DNA from: Megaleporinus macrocephalus
Taxonomy: Eukaryota > Chordata > Actinopteri > Characiformes > Anostomidae
Reading direction: 5' to 3'
NCBI GenBank assembly: GCA_021613375.1
Contig: CM038704.1
Span: 4,082,405 to 4,146,404, forward strand
Length of the DNA stretch: 64,000 bases
Under the pieces are notes generated by a model. It made no database searches and was not told the origin of the DNA. It saw nothing but the letters and a program-made list of their open reading frames with translations. Made by a program: the position numbers and the translations under genes. The first letter of the stretch is position 1. The number at the start of each line of letters is the position of its first letter. Shown one piece after another: positions 55,991 through 64,000 of the stretch.

Positions 55991-56600
55991 TCAATTTAAT
56001 TCTAGTTTGTTAGTGTAGTGCTTTTTACAGTGAAGTCACAAAGCAGCTTTACAGAGTTTTGAAAACAGACAGTTACAACATATATATCCCCCAGTGAGCA
56101 AACCAGAGGCAACAGTGGCAAGAAAAACTCCCTCAGACTGGAGGAAGAAACCTTGGGAGGAACCAAAACTCAAAAGGGGAGACCCGTCCTCCTCTGATCA
56201 AACAGTATTTACAGTTTAATAAACTAAACACCAAAGAAAAGAGTCTCTGTTTGAAATCTGGATAGCAAAGCTCTAGAAGCTGAACAGGTAGAGGCAGTCT
56301 CTGACTAGGGCAGTCTCTGGCTGAGGCAGTCTCTAACTAGGGCAGTCTCTGACTGAGGCGGTTTCTGACTGAGGCAGTCTCTGACTGAGTCTTTATGTAA
56401 AGTGGGCGTGAGCTGAAACAGTCCCATCCTATCTCAATGCTGGTACATCTGGATGGCACAGTGATGTAACTGAGGGTGTAGTAGTTGGCACATATAGACA
56501 GATGAGCTGGCTGGTGATGGGTGAGGAGGAGGCCCTGATGGTCAGTCCTCCAACAGTGTTCAGCAGAGCGGGAGGGCAGTCATTATCCTAGGAAGAGTAA
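55975..56600 (+). mobile_element. Common fish interspersed repeat with internal 16-bp array
   Basis: CACAAAGCAGCTTTACAGAG, CCCCCAGTGAGCAAACCAG, AAAACTCCCTCAGACTGG and AAACCTTGGGAGGAACC form a block series I know from many fish genomes. At 56291-56394 GGCAGTCTCTGACTGA is repeated about six and a half times. No coding content; class unknown. Confidence 0.65.
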
Positions 56601-56930
56601 AGAGAGAGAAGAAATTCATGAAATTCACATGATCCATTTATCTATCTTATGAAATTTATATCACATTTATATTCAAATTATATAGAAAAATGGAAATCAA
56701 CCAAAAATGGGTGTGTTTTTCTTTGTACAGTGACGATATGACAGCTATAAAGATCAATAAGAAAAATATATGTGTGATGTAAACAAAGACAGAGACTACA
56801 CTTTCTGCCAAACGGACTCTGACCTGCATGCACTTCATGTTTAGTTTGAATGGAATTTAAACCCCAACTGAAGTAGCTAATAAGTAATTAATTAATGTTA
56901 TTGATCAAAACATAATGGAACGTATAACAA
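56601..56930. other. AT-rich low-copy sequence
   Basis: Nothing recognised. Confidence 0.4.
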
Positions 56931-57340
56931 GCTTTTTTGGAGGGAATCCGAATGTGAATGGACACATGTTTGAGAACCGGGCTGGGCGGCCTCTGAAGAC
57001 GGGTCGCGGGCTGATAGCAGGTTGGAGGTTCCGAGGGAGCCTGACTGAAGGCTGTGTTCTGATTGGCCTCACACTGGCGGGCTGAGGGAGCGTGTACGGC
57101 GTCTCAGCTGCAGGCGAAGCTCAGGCTTAGCAGGGACTCACAGCGAGGATTCGCTCAGCTGTCAGAGAGCCTCTGATTCCTTTCACAATATAAATGAGGA
57201 GGGACGGCGGGCGGTGGCAGCTGAGGCGTTTCGTCACTCCAAAGAAATGAGAGAAAAAACGGGAAGACCGGAGCGGCAGCGTCGGCTAGTGAGCAGTTGT
57301 TGCAAATGAGGTCATGCTGGTGGGTCTCCACAGGCTTCCA
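56931..57340. promoter_or_regulatory. Candidate conserved non-coding segment
   Basis: GC-rich then balanced: GATTCCTTTCACAATATAA, AGTTGTTGCAAATGAGGTC. Low-copy. A 64-codon minus ORF has no domain. Confidence 0.3.
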
Positions 57341-57482
57341 TTCATCCATTCATTCATTCGGTGATTCATTCATGTCGGCACATTCAGTGACGCAAGGCCA
57401 TCCTGCTGTGTGCTCTACGCCAGCTCCATAACATCCTTTGCTATGTTTTGTGTCTGTATAGATCACCACAGATTAAATACTG

Positions 57483-58180
57483 TACACAGATCAGCCATAA
57501 CATTAAAACTACCACCTCATATCTACACTCACTGTCCACTGTACCAGCTCCACTGACCATACAGGAGCTACACTTACAGACTGTAGTTCATCTAATTCTC
57601 TATATACTGTGTATACCCTGTAATTCAATGGTCAGGACCCCCACAGGACCACCACAGAGCAGCTACTATTAGGGAGGTGGGTTATTCTCAGCACTGCAGT
57701 AACACTGACATAGTGGTGGTGTGTTAGTGTGTGTTGTGCTGGTTGTTAAACACTGTGTCCACTCGCTGTCCACTCTATTAGACATGCCTACCTTTAGGGT
57801 AGTGTTCCTGTAGTCCTTCCTCAGTGGACACAGGACGCCGCCCACAGGACACTGCTGTCGAGATAGTTTTGGTTGGTGGACGATTCTCAGTCCAGCAGTG
57901 ACACTGAGGTGTTTAAACACTCTGATCTACACACACCAGCACAACACACACTAACACCTCTATGTCAGTGTCACTGCAGTGCTGGGAATGATCCACCTCC
58001 TTAATAGTATCTGCTCTGTGGTGGTCCTGTGGGGGTCATGATCATTAAAGAACAGAGTAATAAAGTATACAGAGGAACTGCAGTCTGTAAGTGTAGATCC
58101 TATATGGTCAGTGGAGCTGATACAGTGGACAGTGAGTGTAGATACAAGGAGGTTTCTTTAATGTTATGGCTGATCAGTGT
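57483..58180. mobile_element. Fold-back element family A, complete copy
   Basis: Termini TACACAGATCAGCCATAAC and GTTATGGCTGATCAGTGTA are inverted. The arms stay complementary inward through CAGCTCCACTGACCATACAG / CTGATACAGTGG, and CAGGACCCCCACAGGACC / GGTCCTGTGGGGGTC. About 700 bp, so the whole element is close to one palindrome with a short centre near 57790-57870. No transposase. TA sequence lies at the right end. Other copies: 18352, 34178, 47853. Confidence 0.92.
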
Positions 58181-58181
58181 A

Positions 58182-58182
<1 letters not shown>

Positions 58183-58267
<85 letters not shown>

Positions 58268-58314
58268 TCACTGTATCTTTATTTTTGTTGATTTTGAGTT
58301 TTCTACATCATTTG

Positions 58315-58389
<75 letters not shown>
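58183..58389. repeat. Two (TA)n tracts with a 54-bp spacer
   Basis: TA runs 58183-58265 and 58320-58389. The first touches the fold-back element, the second touches the Tc1-like element at 58396. Confidence 0.97.
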
Positions 58390-58395
<6 letters not shown>

Positions 58396-58396
<1 letters not shown>

Positions 58397-58928
58397 AAAT
58401 CAAATTGTCCACTTAGGAAGCAAGGTGGGGACCGCAGACCACTTCTCAGTACCTATGCTTTCTGGCTGATGTTTTGGTCACATTTGAATGTTGGTGGTGC
58501 TTTCACACTCGTGGTAGCATGAGACGGACTCTACAACCCACACAAGTGACTCAGGTAGTGCAGCTCATCCAGGATGGCACATCAATGCGAGCTATGGCAC
58601 CTCATCAGGAGCATGCCCAGGCGTGGTATGAAGGTCATACAGGCACGTGGAGGCCACACACAATACTGAGCCTCATTTTGACTTGTTTTAAGGATATTAC
58701 ATCAAAGTTGGCTCAGCCTGTACTGTGTTTTTCCACTTTCATTTTGTGTGTGACTCCAAATCCAGGCCTCCATTGGTTAATAAATTTGATTTCCATTGGT
58801 GATTTTTTTGTGTGATTTTGTAGTCAGCACATTCAACATTGTACAGAACAAAGTATTCAATGAGAATATTTCATTCATTCAGATCTAGGATGTATTATTT
58901 GAGTGTTCCCTTTATTTTTTGAGCAGTA
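58396..58928 (+). mobile_element. Internally deleted Tc1-like transposon encoding only the N-terminal DNA-binding part
   Basis: The frame 58474-58815 (113 codons) includes MRRTLQPTQVTQVVQLIQDG, the start of a helix-turn-helix typical of Tc1-like transposases. It then switches to sequence that in the intact element lies beyond the first helix region on the other side of a deletion (EHAQAWYEGHTGTWRPHT reads the terminal non-coding or early part). The catalytic DDE domain is entirely missing. The right end runs TGTTCCCTTTATTTTTTGAG into CAGTATATATA; the left terminus is lost beside the TA tract. The likely start is the internal Met of MRRTLQ rather than the upstream Met at 58474. Without a catalytic domain it could at most bind transposon ends; expression is unknown. 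Confidence 0.78.
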
Positions 58929-58937
58929 TATATATAC

Positions 58938-59749
58938 TGCGCCCATCTAGCACAAGTATTGGGCCAAGAGAATACCATGATATGGCAGCCCAAACCATCA
59001 CTGATCCACCCCCATGCTTCACTCTTGGCATGCAACAGTCTGGGTGGTACTCTTCTTTGGGGCTTCTCCACACCGTAACTCTCCCGGATGTGGGAAAAAC
59101 AGTAAAGGTGGATCATCAGAGAACAATACATGTTTACATTGTCCACAGCCCAAGATTTGCACTCCTTGTACCATTGAAACCGACGTTTGGCATTGGCACG
59201 AGTGACCAAAGGTTTGACTATAGCAGCCCGGCCGTGTATACTGACCCTGTGGAGCTCCTGACGGACAGTTCTGGTGGAAACAGGAGAAGCTGAGGTGCAC
59301 ATTTTATTCTGCCGTGATTTGTTCAGCCGTGGTTTTATGTTTTTTGGATACAATCCGGGTTAGAACCCAACATCCCTTTCAGACAGCTTCCTCTCGCGTC
59401 CACAGTTAATCCTGTTGGATGTGGTTGGTTCTTCTTGGTGGTATGCTGATGTTACCCTGGATACCGTGGCTCTACATCACAAAGACTTGCTGTCTTGGTC
59501 ACAGATGTGCCAGCAAGACGTGCACCAACAGTTTGTCCTCTATTGAACTCTGGTATGTCCCATAATGTTGTGTTATTGTAATATTTAGAGCTAAACTGTG
59601 ATCTTACCTGCTGACTGAACTTCACACTCTGTTCTTACTGGTGCAATGTGCAATTAATGAAGACTGGACACCAGACTTGTCCAGTTTAACCATGAAACCT
59701 CCCACACTAAAATGACAGGTGTTTCAGTTTCATTGTCCAACCCCTGTAC
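58938..59749 (-). mobile_element. Truncated Tc1-like transposon, second family
   Basis: Minus strand: it starts at the TACAGGGGTTGGACAATG terminus (59749) and carries about the N-terminal two thirds of a Tc1-like transposase. RVSIHGRAAIVKPLV and NAKRRFQWYKECKSWAVDN lie in one frame, and VKHGGGSVMVWAAISW in another frame follows near 58990. Frameshifts near 59100 break the gene. It stops at about 58938, inside the catalytic domain, beside a TATATATA junction to the previous element, so the PDLNPIE-type region and right terminus are missing. Non-functional. Confidence 0.87.
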
Positions 59750-59937
59750 ATCAGCCGTTTATTGTTGTACTTTAAGAGATGGAAATTAAGTTTCCATCTA
59801 ATGCAGTTATGCAAAGAACCTTTAGAGATTTAACTGAGCTGATTCTTACAGACGTTTACCATCTTTTTGGTGGACATGCAGCTCTGATACACCAAGCAGG
59901 ACAAGAATTAGGCCTGGAATCTACATGCCATCTCAAA

Positions 59938-60130
59938 AACGTCCACCTTCACAAAGTTTGAATTTCTACTTCCACCTTAAATGGTGCAGCGGTTACATTC
60001 TGGCACCTTAAATTCCAACAAGAAGCCAAACCTTTTGGAACTTCTCGTTCCACCTTAAATGGGGCTGGAATGTAACTACCGCACCGTTTAAGGTGGAAAG
60101 GGAAATTTAAGGTTTGTGAAGGTGGACGTT
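59938..60130. mobile_element. Palindromic MITE with AACGTCCACC termini
   Basis: Left end AACGTCCACCTTCACAAA and right end TTTGTGAAGGTGGACGTT are perfect inverted repeats (18 bp). The arms continue, with TTCCACCTTAAATGGTGCAG facing TGCGGTAGTTACATTCC-type sequence in complement, to a centre near 60030. 193 bp. The core is shared with 1321-1415. Confidence 0.92.
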
Positions 60131-60580
60131 GTCGGGGTGGCACTGAGATACAGATGAGAAGCAAGCTTGTACCTCATTCCACCTTATATCCTGGAACGTT
60201 CTGACAGTTCTGGGAGCGCATTGGGCAGAGCTTCGGATTCGGCATTTGGAAAGCTGTGCACCGTGATTGGACCATCTGTAGGGCCAGTCGTTTCCAGTCA
60301 CCGGCCACCTACCGATGAGAGAATCTGCACTGTGTTATACAAGCTGGCTGCTTGTGTGGAGTGTTGGGTCGTGGGTGAAGTTCTGGTGTAACAGTAGTTC
60401 ACTGTTGTGTATGCTTGAATCGTCATCATTAATTTTAACAACTGTTATTAAATTATTATGTTTTATTTAAATTATTATATAAATGCTATATATAATATAA
60501 TGTTATAAATTTTTTCCACCTGTTTTTTTTTTTAATTGCTGGCTTTTTCATTCAGTATCTTCAGTGCATTTTCAAAATTC
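60131..60580. other. Low-copy sequence
   Basis: 60170-60400 holds short overlapping ORFs without domains; AT-rich beyond 60420. Confidence 0.4.
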
Positions 60581-60790
60581 ATAACTTTTATAAAACGTTT
60601 ATTTCAGCCCCTTCTACACAGCATTTACAGCAAATCAAGTATCCCCAAAATCGTAACTTTACAGGTGAAGCCAAAAACGTTTTTTGCTTTTAATGTAAGT
60701 CAATGGAACCAGATTTCTATCCAAGCTATTTTGGAGCATTTCTATTGGTCCATTCATCATAAATCTGACCTAACAGGCTGCCGGTTGAAT
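60581..60790 (+). repeat. Dispersed repeat, plus-strand copy (most complete)
   Basis: CGTAACTTTACAGGTGAAGC, AATGTAAGTCAATGGAACC, TTTTGGAGCATTTCTATTGG and CATTCATCATAAA. Matches fragments at 21908, 31060, 52336 and 55850. Confidence 0.72.
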
Positions 60791-61079
60791 ACTATATTAT
60801 ATTATCTTATAGAATTTTTTCTATGAGCTTCGGTAGAAACTTAGTGAAGCTTGGCTGCAGCTTTAAGGGAGTCGTTACTTAGCAACTAGTGCTCATCGTA
60901 ATGAGTTTTCACTCAGTATTTCCTGTGTTTTTATTCTTTCAGTTCATAATGAAACAATTTTATTTTGAGGTCAAATGTCTTCAAAGGACGTCCAGTTTAG
61001 AATAATTCTTAAGAAATGTCTTTCATCTCCATCTGCTCACCTGTACAGTCTGCTTAGAGGCCATTGAATGTGTTGAGCT

Positions 61080-61082
<3 letters not shown>
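60791..61082. other. Low-copy sequence
   Basis: Nothing recognised. Confidence 0.4.

Positions 61083-61148
<66 letters not shown>
61083..61148. repeat. (TA)n tract
   Basis: About 30 TA units, ending at the MITE terminus CACTACCGCTC. Confidence 0.97.
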
Positions 61149-61593
61149 CACTACCGCTCAACAATGGACTGACGGGTCTCTAAAGAAAGTTGTTTCTTTA
61201 TGGTCATTGTGAGTCGGTCAGCAAGCCATCAACTGCTGATCTTCAGATACTAAACTAACCTAGAATGTTGTTCCCTTTTATACTCACTTATTAGTAGATT
61301 GTTTTTCAGCTGTTCCTCACAATTGAGCAAGAGTGTCCAAACAACCAATTAGTCCAATAACATCCTTAACTTGGATTGGTGGTCGTACCAGGAGATTTAG
61401 ACAGAGGACTGAGAATTGCTGATAACAGACTATATGAAAAATAAGCCTCTATACAAAAATAGACTTTAATACAAACATTTATATTCTTTAATAATCATCT
61501 GATACACTTACATTAATTGTGAAATGAACAATATTGTTTGTGAATTGCATGAAATGAAATTCTATAGTGATCCTAAACTTTTAAGCGCTAGTG
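61149..61593 (+). mobile_element. Tc1-like MITE, copy 3, with left-end deletion
   Basis: Left terminus CACTACCGCTCAA passes directly to CAATGGACTGACGGG, lacking about 55 bp present in 31326-31830 (the GTTTGGGATCAC part). The right end GTGATCCTAAACTTTTAAGC + GCTAGTG is intact and shows the true inverted terminus. TA tracts on both sides. Confidence 0.9.

Positions 61594-61599
<6 letters not shown>

Positions 61600-61680
<81 letters not shown>
61600..61680. repeat. (TA)n tract between two TA-targeting elements
   Basis: About 38 TA units between the MITE 61149-61593 and the Tc1 remnant starting at 61683. Confidence 0.97.
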
Positions 61681-61682
<2 letters not shown>

Positions 61683-62119
61683 TACAGTTGAGTCACATTA
61701 TTATGAGCACTGGTGGCAGTGAGTATGTAGCAGTCTTCTGGTCTGGGCAATGTTTTGCTGGCATTCTCTGGACCATACATGATGGTCTTCTCTGGGGTGG
61801 ATGGGATCTTCCAGCAAGACAATGTGACACGTCACACGCCTAGAAATGTCCCACATTGGTTAGAAGAGCTGAGCAAGACTTCCAAGACCTACCCTGGACC
61901 CCTAATTCCCCAGACTTGAACCCAATTGAGCATCTGTGGGACCACCTGGATGGTGGTGTTGACTCTATGGATCCTCCTCCACGCTCCCTCCAGCAGCTGT
62001 GGGATGCACTGCAGTCAGCATGATACCTCCAGATACCACCTACGAGGAACTTATAGAGTCTTCCAGCCCGTCTAGCTGCTGTCCGTGCTGCATATTAGCT
62101 CATAATAATGTGACTCGAT
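61683..62119 (+). mobile_element. Tc1/mariner-type transposon remnant, second copy (transposase C-terminus)
   Basis: Terminal repeats TTGAGTCACATTATTATGAG and CTCATAATAATGTGACTCGA. Between them lies a broken transposase C-terminus: FQQDNVTRHTPRNVPHWL, then SPDLNPIEHLWDHLDG in another frame, then SLQQLWDALQS. The FQQDN and PDLNPIEHLWD motifs belong to the second half of the DDE domain. The N-terminal half is deleted. Opposite orientation to 12637-13170, and the PDLNPIE site is better preserved here. Confidence 0.88.
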
Positions 62120-62546
62120 TTGATTTCAGTGAACATGTAAATAAAACATACTTTAAGAAAACGTACTGCTCCTGTTACCTGAATGTGAATTGCTGAATGG
62201 ATGGAAGAGTGTTGAGAAATGAATGATATAGCAGTTTGATAATAGCTGAATGTCTTGTTTTAAAGTAGATGAATGTGGTTCTTTGAACAGGGAGCCTCAA
62301 ACACACTGCGGCTTCTTTCCAAGTCTAGGATCAGAGATACTGTGTTACCTTTGTAGTGTGTCTTGTTGGAGCAGCCTGGCTCTCTTCCAGGTCAAAGAAA
62401 AGAACACGGCTGCGTGCACAGCCTTGTGCGTTGACCTGTTCTTTATTTATTTTTTATTACTCTGTGTTTCAAAACCAGAATGTGCTGAAATTAAACGGGA
62501 CTGTAACGTGGCTGCGAATGGATTATTACTCACAACTCATTAAAAT
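62120..62546. other. Low-copy sequence
   Basis: ORF 62250-62543 (97 codons) has no known domain. No repeat partner. Confidence 0.4.
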
Positions 62547-62800
62547 CATCCATCCATTATCTGCCGCTTAATCTCGCTTGTCGAGGTCACGGGGGGGCTG
62601 GAGCCAATCCCAGCCTCTTTGGGCGATGGGGGGGTACACCATGGAAGGTTCGCCAGTCCATCGCATGGCCAACAGTCACTTACTCACTCTCATACTTACG
62701 GGTAGTTTAGAGTGAGGCTCCTAACATGCATGTGTTTGGAATGTGGGAGGAAACCGGAGTACCCGGTGGAACCCACTCAAGCACTGCTGACCTCTACACC
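62547..62800 (+). mobile_element. Widespread fish interspersed repeat (CATCCATTATCTG type)
   Basis: CATCCATCCATTATCTGCC, GCTGGAGCCAATCCCAGCC, CGCCAGTCCATCGCATGG, GTGGGAGGAAACCGGAG. A very common fish repeat to my knowledge; same family as 46027-46500. Confidence 0.8.
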
Positions 62801-62838
62801 ACCCACTACACGGACCATTGTGTAATACAGTACATACT

Positions 62839-62978
62839 TTAAAGCTGCAATATGTAAGTTGTGGGGGCTTTGGAGACCCCTCTGGCGGAAATGTGTAACT
62901 GCATGCATCGTGCAAGTGAAAATTTTGGAAGGTGGGTTGTGCTTCGAGCTTCTTCCTCGAGTGGATGTAACTGGAGAT
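62839..62978 (+). repeat. ~100-bp dispersed repeat, copy 2
   Basis: GCTGCAATATGTAAGTTG, TTTGGAGACCCCTCTGG, TGCATGCA, CGAGTGGATGTAACTGG. Related to 13908-14005. Confidence 0.65.
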
Positions 62979-62979
62979 T

Positions 62980-63888
62980 GTACACAGGTAGGTGAAGGTG
63001 GTGTTACAGTTTACCTGTACACAGGTAGGTGAAGGTAGTGTTACAGTTTACCTGTACACAGGTAGGTGAAGGTAGTGTTACAGTTTACCTGTACACAGGT
63101 AGGTGAAGGTAGTGTTGCAGTTTACCTGTACACAGGTAGGTGAAGGTGGTGTTACAGTTTATCTGTACACATGTAGGTGAAGGTGGTGTTACAGTTTACC
63201 TGTACACAGGTAGGTGAAGGAAGTGTTACAGTTTACCTGTACACATGTAGGTGAAGGTAGGGTTACAGTTTACCTGTACACAGGTAGGTGAAGGTAGTGT
63301 TACAGTTTACCTGTACACAGGTAGGTGAAGGTGGTGTTACAGTTGACCTGTACACAGGTAGGTGAAGGTGGTGTTACAGTTTACCTGTACACAGGTAGGT
63401 GAAGGTAGTGTTACAGTTTACCTGTACACAGGTAGGTGAAGGTGGTGTTACAGTTTACCTGTACACAGGTAGGTGAAGGTAGTGTTACAGTTTACCTATA
63501 CACAGGTAGGTGAAGGTAGTGTTACAGTTTACCTGTACACAGGTAGGTGAAGGTAGTGTTACAGTTTACCTGTACACAGGTAGCTGAAGGTAGTGTTACA
63601 GTTTACCTATACACAGGTAGGTGAAGGTAGTGTTACAGTTTACCTGTACCCAGGTAGGTGAAGGTGGTGTTACAGTTTACCTGTACGCAGGTAGCTGAAG
63701 GTAGTGTTACAGTTTACCTGTACACAGGTAGGTGAAGGTAGTGTTACAGTTTAACTGTACACAGGTAGGTAAAGGTGGTGTTACAGTTTACCTGTACACA
63801 GGTAGGTGAAGGTGGTGTTACAGTTTACCTGTACACAGGTAGGTGAAGGTGGTGTTACAGTTTACCTGTATGGAGGTAGGTGAAGGTG
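62980..63888 (+). repeat. 37-bp minisatellite, about 24.5 copies
   Basis: Unit GTACACAGGTAGGTGAAGGT + AGTGTTACAGTTTACCT. The register is uniform; variants are AGTG/GGTG at the middle, CATGTAGG, TAGCTG, CCTATACAC. It begins at the end of the dispersed repeat (TGTACACAGG follows directly), so that repeat may have seeded it. 63889-64000 after it is AT-rich with nothing recognised. Confidence 0.97.
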
Positions 63889-64000
63889 AAACAACCACAT
63901 ATGTGTTAATTTATTATCACTTTATCTTTCTATCATTTTGTTCATTTAAAAGTCTCAAAAGTTGTGTAACGTAAAATCAACCTGCTTCTTATGTACCGTA

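Noticed and set aside
62980..63888. Possible CRISPR array (37-bp regular repeats)
   Set aside because: Units are contiguous with no variable spacers, and the context is a vertebrate-type genome. It is a minisatellite.

Overview
This 64 kb window is repeat-dense, non-coding DNA from a vertebrate, almost certainly a teleost fish. I recognise no host protein-coding exon, rRNA or functional tRNA gene. The mobile-element content points to a teleost: L2/CR1-like LINE 3' ends, tRNA-headed SINEs, Tc1-like transposase remnants, hAT-type elements with 8-bp target duplications, fold-back MITEs and long (TA)n tracts. The SINE and the fold-back family resemble repeats I associate with ostariophysan fish (characins, catfishes and relatives). 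I hold that finer placement only loosely, because it rests on memory and not on a search.

Layout. 0-6 kb: a 46-bp minisatellite, a small fold-back element, a 5'-truncated L2-like LINE, one copy of a ~550-bp dispersed repeat and a SINE. 6-10.2 kb: a field of decayed ~300-bp tandem units carrying three copies of a ~170-bp module. 11-18 kb: a LINE 3' end, a Tc1 remnant, a Tc1-like MITE and (TA)n tracts. 18.35-20.2 kb: a 20-bp minisatellite of about 81 copies grown out of a broken fold-back element. 21.7-26.4 kb: a 60-bp-stem hairpin, a MITE and two hAT-type elements, the second with two other elements inserted in it. 27.1-30.1 kb: five rearranged tandem units mixing LINE and tRNA-like sequence. 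31-34 kb: MITE, LINE fragment and a ~13-bp minisatellite. 34.8-39.5 kb: mostly low-copy DNA, with a mixed-orientation ~80-bp array in the middle. 40-46.5 kb: a MITE, a LINE with a reverse-transcriptase C-terminus, a hAT nested in another hAT, and a SINE nested in another repeat. 46.5-51.8 kb: a 41-bp array and two linked 42-bp arrays. 52.7-62.1 kb: (TA)n tracts, fold-back elements, three Tc1-like remnants, a second hAT copy and a palindromic MITE. 63-64 kb: a 37-bp array.

Between the repeats lie low-copy segments with mixed base composition (for example 12.0-12.3, 15.8-16.0, 20.7-21.2, 26.7-27.0, 30.1-30.9, 35.0-37.1, 38.7-39.5, 42.5-42.8, 53.85-54.4 and 57.0-57.3 kb). They look like the conserved non-coding elements of gene deserts around developmental genes, but conservation cannot be judged from one sequence. 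The main story here is therefore genome structure: nested insertions that can be ordered in time, TA tracts abutting TA-targeting elements, and several tandem arrays, some of which clearly involve transposons. No cellular pathway or operon is present.
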